From: Microbacterium galbinum
GTDB taxonomy: Bacteria > Actinomycetota > Actinomycetes > Actinomycetales > Microbacteriaceae
Direction of reading: 5' to 3'
DNA length: 64,000 nucleotides
NCBI RefSeq assembly: GCF_023101185.1
Contig: NZ_CP078077.1
Location: forward strand, 2,323,630-2,387,629
Shown: positions 1-7,988 of the stretch, piece after piece
Layout: every line of letters begins with the position of its first letter
Position numbering within the stretch: the stretch's first letter is position 1
Translations under genes and position numbers: made by a program
The notes under the pieces: model-generated
The model's database searches: none
Told to the model about the DNA's origin: nothing
The model's input: only the letters and a program-made list of their open reading frames with translations

Positions 1-94
1 GCGAGAAACCCAGCCGAGGGAGGAGCCATCCCCAGTCGCGGCGAGCGGAATCGGGGTCGGCGACCCATACTTCGACGTGGTGGAGACCGGGCAT
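1..94 (-). CDS. VOC-family (glyoxalase/bleomycin-resistance fold) protein, N-terminus only
   Basis: Reading leftward from an ATG at 94, 31 codons stay open to the window edge and begin MPGLHHVEVWVADPDSARRD. This is the typical first beta strand and helix of a vicinal-oxygen-chelate domain: a metal-ligand-type His in LHHVEVWV, followed by D-x-D-x-A. VOC proteins include glyoxalases, dioxygenases and resistance proteins, so the substrate cannot be named. About 75% of the gene lies outside the window. A hexanucleotide tract sits 17-52 bases upstream of the start. Identification rests on the N-terminal pattern alone. Confidence 0.7.
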   Translation of the reverse strand, partial: MPGLHHVEVWVADPDSARRDWGWLLPRLGFS

Positions 95-110
95 GGCATC
101 GATTCTCGCA

Positions 111-146
111 GGGGCAGGGGCAGGGGCAGGGGCAGGGGCAGGGGCA
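111..146. repeat. GGGGCA hexanucleotide microsatellite, six tandem units
   Basis: Six perfect GGGGCA units followed by a partial seventh. The tract lies between the start of the VOC gene (94) and the stop of the HNH gene (196), so it is in the 5' region of the VOC gene. Being a multiple of six, copy-number change would shift promoter or leader spacing but would not frameshift a gene. Confidence 0.9.
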
Positions 147-195
147 GGGCGACGGACACGGTCCTCACCGCGAACACCCTTCTGCTCGACCGTGT

Positions 196-1935
196 TCATG
201 CGCGGATCGGTATTCGTGTCCGGTGTATCGCTGGCGCTCTTGAGGTCGCGGTCGAGCTCGCGGTCTCGGTCTCGGTCTCGGTGGCGACGGTGGCGCTGGC
301 AGCTGTGGTGGTGCGGGGTACGGGTCGGGGTGTTCGCCATTTCTGGTGGGGGTCCCACCAGGCGGGTCCGCGGATGTGGGGTGTGCCTTTTTGCATGCGT
401 ATCTCCCAGCCGGAGGTGTCGAGGGTGCGGTGGTGGTGCCAGCAGAGGGTGACTCCGTTGTCGGTGCTGGTGGGTCCGCCGCGGGAGTGTTCTGTGACGT
501 GGTGGATTTCACACCAGGCGGCGGGGACGTGACAGCCCGGGATGAGGCACTCGCGGTCACGGAGCGTGATCGCCCGGCGTTGGTGGGCGGTGAACACCCG
601 GTCGGTCGAATCGATCCCGATGATTCGCCCGGTGGGGTCGGAGGTGACGCGTTGGATGCTGCCGCCGCACGCGGTGTGCCGGGCCGTCGCGAGGGACACC
701 GGGGTGTCGATGCCGTCGACGTGCGCCCACCCGCGGCCGGACGCATAGTCCTCCGCAGTCACCGACACGACGAGGGTCGGGGCGGCGCCGCCGAGGGAGG
801 GCATGTCGCCGTGTCGGGCGGCGATCCCGAGGGCGGCGGCGAGGGCATCGTGTTGCTTCTGCGCCCGGGACCGGCCATCGAGCATCCCACCGGGGTCGCC
901 CGAGGGCAGGACACCGTCGGACGGGAAGACCGCACCGTCGAGAGGGCGGAGGGAGTCGTCGTATGGGAAGACACGGTCATCGAGAGGGCGGAGGGTGTCG
1001 TCGAGAGGGCCGTGCGTCTCGCCGTTCAGTGCATGCTCATCCGTGTCGAGCCTTGCCTCGTCGGTGGCGGGGCCGAACCGCACCCCACTGACCGTTTCCG
1101 TAGTAGCTTGCGGTGCCTCGGGGATGGGTGGTCCGTCGACTTTCGGGTTCAGGTACGCGTCCCAGATGCGTCGCAATTGCCCCGCCGTCTCCGGCAGCAG
1201 GGACCCGCGGATCGGGATCACCCCGTCCTTGACCCGCCCGAGCACGATCCCCCGGGCGCGCATCGCGCGCTCTTCCGCGGGTTCCGCGCCGTCCGGGTCG
1301 AGGTAGGTCACGATCACCCGCGACAACAACTTCAGGTCTTCCGGCGTGGCCGGCGGGCCCGCTTCGAGACGACGCTCGGCATCGGCGTTCCCATCGGCAT
1401 CCGATGTCCCGGCGCCGTCGACAGCGATGAGCCCCCGCGCGTACTCCGCCAGCTCGACATCCGCCCTCAACCGGTCCGCCGCACCGATCCGCGGCCCCGC
1501 CTGCTCCACGGGGCCGGTCGCGGCGAGCAGCCCCGCGACCCCGACCGCCCCATCCAGCAGCGCTTCCCGCATAGCGGGCCACCGGGCGGGAAGCAGCGCA
1601 CCGGAGGAGAAGTCCAGGTCCCGTCGGACGATCTTCCCGGCTTTCACGACCCGTGCCGCCCCGGCCGCGTCGGTGCGGAGTACGCGTTGGACGAGTTCGT
1701 TCATCGTCCGGCATCCGAACCGACCGCAGAACGCCAACTCGCCCGATCCCGCCGGGCGTTGATCGACCGATCCGACCGTCTCCACCACGACGGCGTCGAC
1801 GAGACGGGCGACCTCACCCGCGGCCCGGAGCACCTGCATCTTCTCCGCATCCGACAACCCCGCCAGCGCGTCCGCGCGCAGCACCGCGGCCAGGTCGGCG
1901 GCGACCCGATCCAGAAACTCGGCGGTGCTGTTCAT
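196..1935 (-). CDS. DUF222 / HNH endonuclease domain protein (13E12-repeat type)
   Basis: A 579-residue protein from the ATG at 1935 (MNSTAEFLDRVAADL); earlier in-frame starts only add unconserved sequence. The N-terminal half is the helical DUF222 domain. A C-terminal HNH nuclease domain follows (about residues 430-500), with RDRECLIPGCHVPAAWCEIH, then HHVTEHSRGG and TLCWHHHRTL, giving the Cys and His pattern of the zinc-stabilised beta-beta-alpha-metal site. Between them is a low-complexity Asp/Leu/Pro-rich stretch with repeated PLDD and PSDG-like units. The tail is Thr/Glu repetitive, encoded by GGTCTC repeats near 257-285. The family occurs in many copies in actinobacteria and mycobacteria; its role is not settled. 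Confidence 0.85.
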   Translation of the reverse strand: MNSTAEFLDRVAADLAAVLRADALAGLSDAEKMQVLRAAGEVARLVDAVVVETVGSVDQRPAGSGELAFCGRFGCRTMNELVQRVLRTDAAGAARVVKAGKIVRRDLDFSSGALLPARWPAMREALLDGAVGVAGLLAATGPVEQAGPRIGAADRLRADVELAEYARGLIAVDGAGTSDADGNADAERRLEAGPPATPEDLKLLSRVIVTYLDPDGAEPAEERAMRARGIVLGRVKDGVIPIRGSLLPETAGQLRRIWDAYLNPKVDGPPIPEAPQATTETVSGVRFGPATDEARLDTDEHALNGETHGPLDDTLRPLDDRVFPYDDSLRPLDGAVFPSDGVLPSGDPGGMLDGRSRAQKQHDALAAALGIAARHGDMPSLGGAAPTLVVSVTAEDYASGRGWAHVDGIDTPVSLATARHTACGGSIQRVTSDPTGRIIGIDSTDRVFTAHQRRAITLRDRECLIPGCHVPAAWCEIHHVTEHSRGGPTSTDNGVTLCWHHHRTLDTSGWEIRMQKGTPHIRGPAWWDPHQKWRTPRPVPRTTTAASATVATETETETASSTATSRAPAIHRTRIPIRA

Positions 1936-2276
1936 ACGCCCCAGTCCACCAGTAGCCACCGACATTCCGAAACGAAAACCCCAGGCCAACGCCAGTATCG
2001 ACGTGCTTGGTGGAGAACTCCGAACAATACGGCAGCGGTGTAGAACGAGTGCACACGGAGCGGGACCCTTCGACAAGCTCAGGGACCCAGCAGCGACAGG
2101 GCCGCGGCCCTTCGTCTCGCTGCGCTCGCTCAGGAACCGGGAGTCTCGCTGCGCTCGCTCAGGAACCGGGAGGCTCGCTGCGCTCGCTCAGGAACTGCGG
2201 CCGCCCACGGGGCAGGGCCCTTCGACGGGCTCAGGACCCAGTCGCAAGGTGCGGCCCTTCGTCTCGCTGCGCCCGC
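1936..2276. repeat. 341-bp gap holding a cluster of REP-like elements
   Basis: No gene is visible. From about 2062 the gap is almost entirely repeats. There are two or three forms of a unit built on CTTCGACAAGCTCAGG or CTTCGACGGGCTCAGG, each with flanking GGGACCC half-stems. They alternate with four copies of a CTCGCTGCGCTCGCTCAGGA unit. The last copy runs into the 3' end of the PhzF gene and carries its stop codon. The same family recurs at 46475-46515 and 50918-50978, and probably inside ribE near 55153. It may act as a bidirectional terminator between the neighbouring genes. Confidence 0.75.
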
Positions 2277-3143
2277 TCAGGAACCGTCGGCGGGACGCGG
2301 GAAGGCGCCGCCCGCCACGACGATGCCGCCGGACTCCGGGATCGTCACGATCAACTCACTCGGCCGACCGACGTGCGCGCCCTGGCGGATGCGAATCGTC
2401 TCTCCCGCGTATCCGTGCTCCCGCAGATACGCGCCGGTCGAAGCCGCCGCGGATCCCGTCGCCGGATCTTCGGTGATGCGTCCGACCGGGAAGAGATTGC
2501 GAGCCTCGAACGCGGTCGAATCGTGTGCATGCAGCACCGTCACCGTTCCGAGCCAGCCCTGCGCGCGCATCAGATCGGCGACGTCGGCGGGACGGAAGCG
2601 GAACTGATGGAACAGCTCCCGATCGGCGACGACGATGATCGGATGCCAGTTGCCAGCGAACGACTCCTGCACGGGGAACCGCGGATCGACGTCGGCCACG
2701 GTGAGACCCAGCAGGTCCAGCAAGCGATCGCGCACCGCCGGGTCGAGCTCGCGCACCTGCGGCTCGACGCTCGTGAAGGACACGGTGATCGCGCCCGCGG
2801 CATCCGCCACCGACTCCAGGGCCACCGGCCCCGCCGCGGTCTCGAACACGACCGTTCCCGCCCCGTCGCGTTCGGCGAGGGCGACCGCCGTCGCCACCGT
2901 GGCGTGACCGCAGAACGGCACTTCAGCTCCCGGCGAGAAGTACCGCACTCGGTGATGCGGCACCCCATCGACCGCGGAACGCTCCGTGACGAAGGCGGTC
3001 TCGGAGTATCCGACGTCGGCGGCGATCCGCAGCATCCGCTCGTCGTCGAGACCTGCGGCGTCGAGCACGACGCCCGCGGGGTTGCCGCCGTCGGGTGTCG
3101 CGGCGAACGCGCTGTAGCGCAGGATCTCGGGGTTCTCGGGCAT
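2277..3143 (-). CDS. PhzF-family phenazine biosynthesis-like epimerase/isomerase
   Basis: 288 residues, the usual length for PhzF-like proteins, which are two-domain diaminopimelate-epimerase folds acting as isomerases or epimerases on small acids. Visible hallmarks are GGNPAGVVLDA near residue 17, the catalytic Glu in YSETAFV (about residue 47), FCGHATVATA near residue 75 and DPATGSAAASTGAYL in the C-terminal domain. No phenazine genes are nearby, so the substrate is unknown. The ATG has no Shine-Dalgarno sequence; a TAGGCT box lies 7 bases upstream, suggesting a leaderless mRNA. The stop codon lies in a REP-like element. Confidence 0.88.
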   Translation of the reverse strand: MPENPEILRYSAFAATPDGGNPAGVVLDAAGLDDERMLRIAADVGYSETAFVTERSAVDGVPHHRVRYFSPGAEVPFCGHATVATAVALAERDGAGTVVFETAAGPVALESVADAAGAITVSFTSVEPQVRELDPAVRDRLLDLLGLTVADVDPRFPVQESFAGNWHPIIVVADRELFHQFRFRPADVADLMRAQGWLGTVTVLHAHDSTAFEARNLFPVGRITEDPATGSAAASTGAYLREHGYAGETIRIRQGAHVGRPSELIVTIPESGGIVVAGGAFPRPADGS

Positions 3144-3150
3144 GGATCGG

Positions 3151-3156
3151 AGCCTA
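3151..3156 (-). promoter_or_regulatory. -10 box for the phzF-like gene (leaderless layout)
   Basis: TAGGCT on the minus strand, 7 bases before the ATG at 3143, with no ribosome-binding site between. Transcription would start at or next to the start codon. Confidence 0.5.
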
Positions 3157-3202
3157 ACGGACAGGAACGAACGGACAGGAACGAACGGACAGGAACGAAC
3201 GG
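3157..3202. repeat. 14-bp tandem repeat, three units
   Basis: ACGGACAGGAACGA repeated three times without mismatch (3157-3198), then ACGG. It starts right behind the -10 box of the phzF-like gene and ends ten bases before the stop of the ThDP enzyme, so it would occupy the -35 and upstream region of that promoter. Confidence 0.9.
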
Positions 3203-3211
3203 ATGCCGCGC

Positions 3212-4858
3212 CTACGAGTTCACGCGGATGATCTCCTGCTGGTACGGCGCGATCACCTCACCCGAGATGCGCAGGTCGAGCAGCAGGAAGCGGCGGGTCG
3301 CGGGATCTTCGGCAGCCCACGATTCCAGGCGATCGAGATCCGCGAGCGTGCGCACGACGACGCCCTCGGCGCCGACCGCTGCGGCGAAGGCGGCGAAGTC
3401 GACCTCGGGAATGCGCATCGGCGCCTCGGCGAGCCCCTTCAATCCGTACAGGTTGACCTCGGCACCGTAGGCGGCGTCGTTCCAGATCACCGCCATCCCG
3501 CGGCCGGCGGCTGCGCGCACCGCGGACTCGAGATCGGCGATCGCCATGAGTCCGCCGCCGTCGCCCGAGGTGAGCACGACGGTGGCCTCGCGCCGGGCGA
3601 GAGCGGCACCGACGACGCTCGGCCAGCCCTGCCCGATCGACTGGAAGGCCGTGCCGATCATCATCATCCGGTCGGGCGCGGCGACCGGCCAGTACATGTT
3701 CGCCCAGCCGATGAAATGCCCGCCGTCCGAGACCACCACGCGGTCCTCGGGCAGCAGCGCGGCGATGCGCCGGGCCGCGGAGCGGGGGTCGAGACGCCCG
3801 TCGGGGGCGAGATCGTCGCCGTGGTCGTACGCCCGTGCGGCGGCGACGTCGACGCTCTCACGCCACGGCGCACCGATCGAACCCGTCACCCGCTCCACCA
3901 GCGCCTCGGCCGCGAGACGTGCGTCGGCCCGGACGAAGCCACCGACGTGGGCGTGCGTGGCCGCCGGGGCGATGTCGATCTGGAACACCTTCGTGCCGGG
4001 CGCGAACAGCGCGCCGAAGCGCATCGTGAACTGGTTCAGTCCCGCGCCGAACACGACGGCGACATCGGCCTCGCGGATCAGCTCCATCGCCCCCTCGGCC
4101 CCGAAACCGCCCGTGACGCCCAGGTCGAAACGAGTGTCGGGGAAGACTCCGCGGCCGAGGGCGGTGGATGCCGTGAGCGCGCCGGTGGACGCTGCGAGCT
4201 CGCCCAGCGCCGTGCTCGCTCCCGACAACCAGGCGCCGCGGCCGGCCAACAGGAACGGCCGCTCGGCGGCGGCCAGGGCGGCGGCGATCTCGTCGAGCAT
4301 CCCCTCGGCGAACTCCCCGCTCGGTGCCAGCGCTGCCGGCACCCGCGGCTCCGGGGCCGGCGGGACGGGGCCGGCCTCCCGCGCCGCGACGTCATAGGGA
4401 ATCGCCAGCACGACGGGTACGCGGTAGGTGAGGGCGTGCTCGATCGCGATGACGGTCGTCGCCGCCGCGTCGGCGCGGCCGACGGTATAGGTGCGCGCAC
4501 CGACCGCCGAGGCGAGGGCGATCTGGTCGACGTCCCACGGACGCGGTCCGGACGTCGGCTCGTCGCCGACCACGAGCACGAGCGGCACGTGCGCCTGCAC
4601 CGCCTCCGCCAGCGCCGTGAGCGTGTTCGTGAATCCGGCGCCGTAGGTGGAGGTGCCCGCGGCGATCCGGCCCGAGGCGCGGAAGTGCGCGTCGGCGGCG
4701 ACCACGGCACCCTGTTCGTGGCGTACGGCGGTGAAGACGGCATCCGTCTGCGTCTCGATCGCGTCGAGGAAGTAGGCGTTGCCGTTTCCCATCACCCCGA
4801 AGACGGCGTCGATGTGCTGGGCGAGGGTGAGCGCGACGTGCGCGGAGACGGAGGGCAT
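3212..4858 (-). CDS. ThDP-dependent enzyme of the acetolactate synthase / benzoylformate decarboxylase family
   Basis: 548 residues from the ATG at 4858 (MPSVSAHVALTL), which has a GAAAGG ribosome-binding site; a longer frame to 4912 lacks one. Three domains are seen. The Pyr domain (1-170) has the ThDP-activating Glu in RHEQGAVVAADAHFRASGR. A central nucleotide-binding-type domain covers about 185-330. The PP domain (about 370-530) has the metal and diphosphate motif TSGDGGG followed by WNDAAYGAEVN. Such enzymes decarboxylate or ligate 2-oxo acids. It stands alone, without an ilvN-type regulatory subunit gene, so an anabolic acetolactate synthase role is unlikely. The substrate is not deducible. 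Confidence 0.85.
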   Translation of the reverse strand: MPSVSAHVALTLAQHIDAVFGVMGNGNAYFLDAIETQTDAVFTAVRHEQGAVVAADAHFRASGRIAAGTSTYGAGFTNTLTALAEAVQAHVPLVLVVGDEPTSGPRPWDVDQIALASAVGARTYTVGRADAAATTVIAIEHALTYRVPVVLAIPYDVAAREAGPVPPAPEPRVPAALAPSGEFAEGMLDEIAAALAAAERPFLLAGRGAWLSGASTALGELAASTGALTASTALGRGVFPDTRFDLGVTGGFGAEGAMELIREADVAVVFGAGLNQFTMRFGALFAPGTKVFQIDIAPAATHAHVGGFVRADARLAAEALVERVTGSIGAPWRESVDVAAARAYDHGDDLAPDGRLDPRSAARRIAALLPEDRVVVSDGGHFIGWANMYWPVAAPDRMMMIGTAFQSIGQGWPSVVGAALARREATVVLTSGDGGGLMAIADLESAVRAAAGRGMAVIWNDAAYGAEVNLYGLKGLAEAPMRIPEVDFAAFAAAVGAEGVVVRTLADLDRLESWAAEDPATRRFLLLDLRISGEVIAPYQQEIIRVNS

Positions 4859-5012
4859 GGCGAAGCCTTTCGAGACAGGGACGGAGAACGAGGTTCCGTA
4901 TGTGTCTCGCACCCGCGTCGGCGAGGAGTGCTTCGTGCCTCTTTTTCAGGCACCGGTCGCAGGGCGTCCGGACGTGGTCAGTCTATCGCCGCGATGGAGG
5001 ACAATGGATCGG

Positions 5013-5522
5013 GTGACTGATGCATCGAACGAGCGCGAGACGCTCACCTGGGACGGCTTCGGCGCCGCCACCCGCGACCTTGCCCGTGACATCCTCGCCA
5101 GCGGCTTCGAGCCCGAGGTCGTCGTCGCGATCGCCCGCGGAGGGCTCCTGCCCGCCGGCGCCATCGCGTACGGTCTCGGCGCGAAGAACTGCGGCGCGAT
5201 CAACGTCGAGTTCTACACCGGCATCGGCACCGTGCTCGACGCTCCCGAGGTGCTCCCGCCCGAACTCGACATGGCATATCTCGACGGGCGCCGCGTGCTG
5301 CTCGTCGACGACGTCGCCGACTCGGGCCGCACTCTCGCCCTCGCGGTTCAGTTGCTGAAGGACAAGGGCGCCGACGTGCGCTCGGTCACGATCTACACGA
5401 AGCCGTCGACCATCATCCAGCCCGACTACGCCTGGAAGGACACCGATCTCTGGATCAACTTCCCGTGGTCGTTCCAGGGAACCGTGCGCGAAGAGGACCT
5501 CGGGCTCGCACCTTCGGCCTGA
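5013..5522 (+). CDS. Purine-type phosphoribosyltransferase (type I PRTase)
   Basis: About 169 residues. The PRPP-binding signature VLLVDDVADSGRTL is at about 95-108 and a pyrophosphate-loop-like ARGGLLPAG near 42. The fold is that of xanthine/hypoxanthine-guanine phosphoribosyltransferases that salvage 6-oxopurines with PRPP. The start is uncertain. GTG at 5013 (VTDASNERETLTW) is preceded by GACAAT seven bases upstream, a leaderless-type layout. An ATG at 5004 lies only three bases after GGAGG, too close for a normal ribosome-binding site. It is divergent from the ThDP enzyme and convergent with the ligase gene. Confidence 0.82.
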   Translation: MTDASNERETLTWDGFGAATRDLARDILASGFEPEVVVAIARGGLLPAGAIAYGLGAKNCGAINVEFYTGIGTVLDAPEVLPPELDMAYLDGRRVLLVDDVADSGRTLALAVQLLKDKGADVRSVTIYTKPSTIIQPDYAWKDTDLWINFPWSFQGTVREEDLGLAPSA

Positions 5523-5552
5523 GCGGATGCCGTAGCCGGCGCTCTTCTCACC

Positions 5553-7076
5553 TCACTCCCGCAGCAGGGAGCGGAGCGTCTGGATCGTGTCGGCCTCGCC
5601 CGGCGCCTTGTCGGGGCGGTAGCCCTTGACGCGGGCGAAGCGCAGCGCGATGCCCCCGGGATAGCGCGGGGAGCGCTGTACGCCGTCGATCGCGATCTCG
5701 ACGACCAGTTCGGGCCGCAGGAACACGGTGCCCTGCGTGCGTCGGGTCTCGAGCGTCGGGAATGTGGCGGTCTGCCAGCGCAGCAGTTCGTCGGTGAGCC
5801 CTTTGAAGGTCTTGCCGACCATGACGAGAGCGCCGGGTTCGCCGAATTCTCCGGCGGGATCGAGTGCCCCGAGATGCAGGTTCGACAGCAGACCCTGACG
5901 GCGCCCCGAGCCCCATTCGGCCGCGAGCACCACGAGGTCGTAGGTGAGCACGGGCTTGACCTTGACCCAGGATTTGCCCCGACGACCCGCCGCGTACGGC
6001 GAGTCGATGGCCTTGGCGACGATGCCCTCGTGGCCGGCGGCGAGGGCATCGTGCGAGACCCGTTCGGCGGCCTCGGCATCGGCCGTCACCGTTCCCGGGA
6101 TGCGCCAGGGGCCGGCGACCCGATCGAGCTCTGCGAGCCGCACGCCCAGCGGCTCGTCGATGAGGTCGCGCCCGTCGACGTGCAGCAGATCGAAGAACCA
6201 CGGGCGCAGGGCGAGCTCGCGCGCGGCGTCTGCCCCGAACCGCGACATCGTCTCCTGGAACGGACGCGGCCCACCGTCCTCGTCGAGGGCCAGCGTCTCG
6301 CCGTCGAGGATGAGGTCGTGCGCGGGCAGGGCACGCACGATCTCGACGAGCTCGGGCACGCGGTGGGTGATGTCGGCGAGGCTGCGGGTGTACACCGACA
6401 CCTCGTCGCCGTGGCGGTGCACCTGGATGCGGGCACCGTCGAGCTTGTACTCGACCGAGGCCTCACCCGTGATGCCGAGGGCGTCGGTCGGGGTCGCGGC
6501 GGTGGCGGCGAGCATCGGCAGCACGGGACGACCGACGCGGAGCCCGACCTCGTCGAGCGATTCGGCGCTTCCGGTGAGTGCGATCAGCGCCGTCTCGCCG
6601 AGGTCGCCCGACAGCATGGCGGCCCGGCGCACGGCCGGCACCGGACGATCGGATGCGCGGGCGATCGCGTCGAGCAGCACGCCGCCGAGCGCGCCGGTGC
6701 GCAGCTCGCCGAGCATGGCCCGGGTGAGGAAATCCCACTCCAGCGCGGTCGCCCGCGCGGCCAGCGCCTGGAGGGTGCTGCTGCGCACGCTCGCGGAGCC
6801 GGTTCCGGATGCCGCGGCGAGACGCTCGAACGCCTGATCGACGTCGGTGATCGCGAGCGTCGAGGCGTCGGCGTGGGAGACCTCGAGGGCGCTCATTCCT
6901 CGCCATCCGACGCCGAGGCGCCCCTGCCGCGGGGTCGCGAGGAGGAGCCCGGTCAGCGGCGCGATCTCATCGGCGTCGGCCTGGACCAGCAGCCGGGCGA
7001 GCGCGTCGATCTTCGCCAGGCGCGAGGATGTGGCGGCGACCTCCTCGGTCGTCGAGACCAGCTGCGAGAGCATCAT
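5553..7076 (-). CDS. ATP-dependent DNA ligase (LigB-like)
   Basis: 507 residues. An N-terminal helical DNA-binding domain (about 1-190) is followed by the adenylation domain with the catalytic lysine motif EYKLDGARIQVHRHGDEV (motif I KxDG). Further nucleotidyltransferase motifs are visible, such as LILDGETLAL and EGIVAKAIDSPYAAGRRGKSWVKVKP. A C-terminal OB fold ends the protein. It seals nicks using ATP through a lysyl-AMP intermediate and resembles the extra actinobacterial ligases that accompany the NAD-dependent LigA. No Ku or NHEJ polymerase gene is adjacent. The ATG at 7076 has CACACT six bases upstream and no usable Shine-Dalgarno sequence. Confidence 0.9.
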   Translation of the reverse strand: MMLSQLVSTTEEVAATSSRLAKIDALARLLVQADADEIAPLTGLLLATPRQGRLGVGWRGMSALEVSHADASTLAITDVDQAFERLAAASGTGSASVRSSTLQALAARATALEWDFLTRAMLGELRTGALGGVLLDAIARASDRPVPAVRRAAMLSGDLGETALIALTGSAESLDEVGLRVGRPVLPMLAATAATPTDALGITGEASVEYKLDGARIQVHRHGDEVSVYTRSLADITHRVPELVEIVRALPAHDLILDGETLALDEDGGPRPFQETMSRFGADAARELALRPWFFDLLHVDGRDLIDEPLGVRLAELDRVAGPWRIPGTVTADAEAAERVSHDALAAGHEGIVAKAIDSPYAAGRRGKSWVKVKPVLTYDLVVLAAEWGSGRRQGLLSNLHLGALDPAGEFGEPGALVMVGKTFKGLTDELLRWQTATFPTLETRRTQGTVFLRPELVVEIAIDGVQRSPRYPGGIALRFARVKGYRPDKAPGEADTIQTLRSLLRE

Positions 7077-7082
7077 CTCCGA

Positions 7083-7088
7083 AGTGTG
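7083..7088 (-). promoter_or_regulatory. -10-like box for the DNA ligase gene
   Basis: CACACT on the minus strand, six bases before the ATG at 7076. It matches the CANNNT variant of the leaderless layout seen elsewhere in the window. Confidence 0.35.
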
Positions 7089-7203
7089 ACACCGGGCACC
7101 GACATCCGGCCAGAGCGTTGACAACCCGGAGTCACCGGCTCAGGGGGCGCCCCCGTTCACCGGCGTGCCGGCACGCGCTCCCGCCGCCTCACCGTCCGCC
7201 GCC

Positions 7204-7974
7204 TCAACGACCGCGGAACCGCGGCTTCCGCTTCTGCTGGAACGCCGCGAATCCCTCGCGGTAATCATCGGTGTCGCCGAGCTCCGCCTGGGCCGCGCTC
7301 TCGAGCTCGACCGACTCCCACAGCGCCAGCCGCTCGTCGCGGATGCGCGCCACGAGGCGCTTGCTGGCGACGAACGCGGCCGTCGGTCCGAGGGCGGCCG
7401 TCGCCGCGGCATCCGTCGTCGCCTCGTGCACCTCCTCGTCGGACAGCACCCGCGAGAAGAGCCCCGCGGTCACGGCCTCGACGCCGGTCATCAGGCGTCC
7501 GGTGTAGATGAGGTCGAGGGTGCGGTGCGCGCCCAGGCGATCGAGGAAGAGGGCATGCCCGCCGGAGTCGAGGGTCGCGCCGAGAGCGGCGAACGGCGAG
7601 CCGATCTTCGCCGACTCCGCGACGTACACGACATCGGTGGCGATCAGCAGCCCGAGGCCGACGCCGAGGCAGGCGCCGTGGGCAGCCGCGAACGTGGGCG
7701 CGGGAAAGCGCGACATCCGCTGCAGGAGCGGGGCGACGAGCCCGCCCAGGTACCCGATCACGTCGTCGTCGCGCGGATCCACGCCCGAGATGTCCCGTCC
7801 TGCGCAGAACGCGCGCCCCTCTCCGCTCAGCACGAGGGCGCGCACCCCCGCCGTCTCGGCCTCGGCGTAGGCGGCATCGAGGCCGTGGAGCGCCTGCTCG
7901 TCGAGCGCGTTCAGTCGCTCGGGAGCGCGCAGGGTGACGTGGGCGACGTCGTCGGCGATGCGGAGATCGATCAT
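7204..7974 (-). CDS. paaG: PaaG-like 1,2-epoxyphenylacetyl-CoA isomerase (crotonase superfamily)
   Basis: 256 residues from the ATG at 7974. Crotonase fold: the oxyanion-hole regions are FCAGRDISG (about residue 65) and HGACLGVGLGL (about 110), and the catalytic Asp is in ATLDSGG, where PaaG has an Asp. The C-terminal pattern DDYREGFAAFQQKRKPRFRG closely follows known PaaG ends. It would convert the ring epoxide made by PaaABCE to the oxepin-CoA. It follows paaE by 14 bases and is the last gene of the operon. A second crotonase further on (23297-24037) fits PaaF better. Confidence 0.85.
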   Translation of the reverse strand: MIDLRIADDVAHVTLRAPERLNALDEQALHGLDAAYAEAETAGVRALVLSGEGRAFCAGRDISGVDPRDDDVIGYLGGLVAPLLQRMSRFPAPTFAAAHGACLGVGLGLLIATDVVYVAESAKIGSPFAALGATLDSGGHALFLDRLGAHRTLDLIYTGRLMTGVEAVTAGLFSRVLSDEEVHEATTDAAATAALGPTAAFVASKRLVARIRDERLALWESVELESAAQAELGDTDDYREGFAAFQQKRKPRFRGR

Positions 7975-7988
7975 CGGTGCGTTCTCCC

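Noticed and set aside
346..2043. A 565-codon plus-strand frame opposite the HNH gene
   Set aside because: Low-complexity antisense translation; the minus strand has clear DUF222 and HNH motifs.
2277..3143. Phenazine biosynthesis locus
   Set aside because: PhzF-like proteins are common stand-alone enzymes and no other phz gene is present.
1..7124. Defence island formed by the HNH protein, ligase and a helicase
   Set aside because: DUF222/HNH proteins are widespread single genes in actinobacteria. The ligase and RecQ are kilobases apart, separately transcribed and of housekeeping type.
7142..7153. GGGGGCGCCCCC perfect palindrome between paaG and the ligase gene as an operator
   Set aside because: Pure G/C self-complementary runs are expected at this base composition; it may add to termination but there is no other support.
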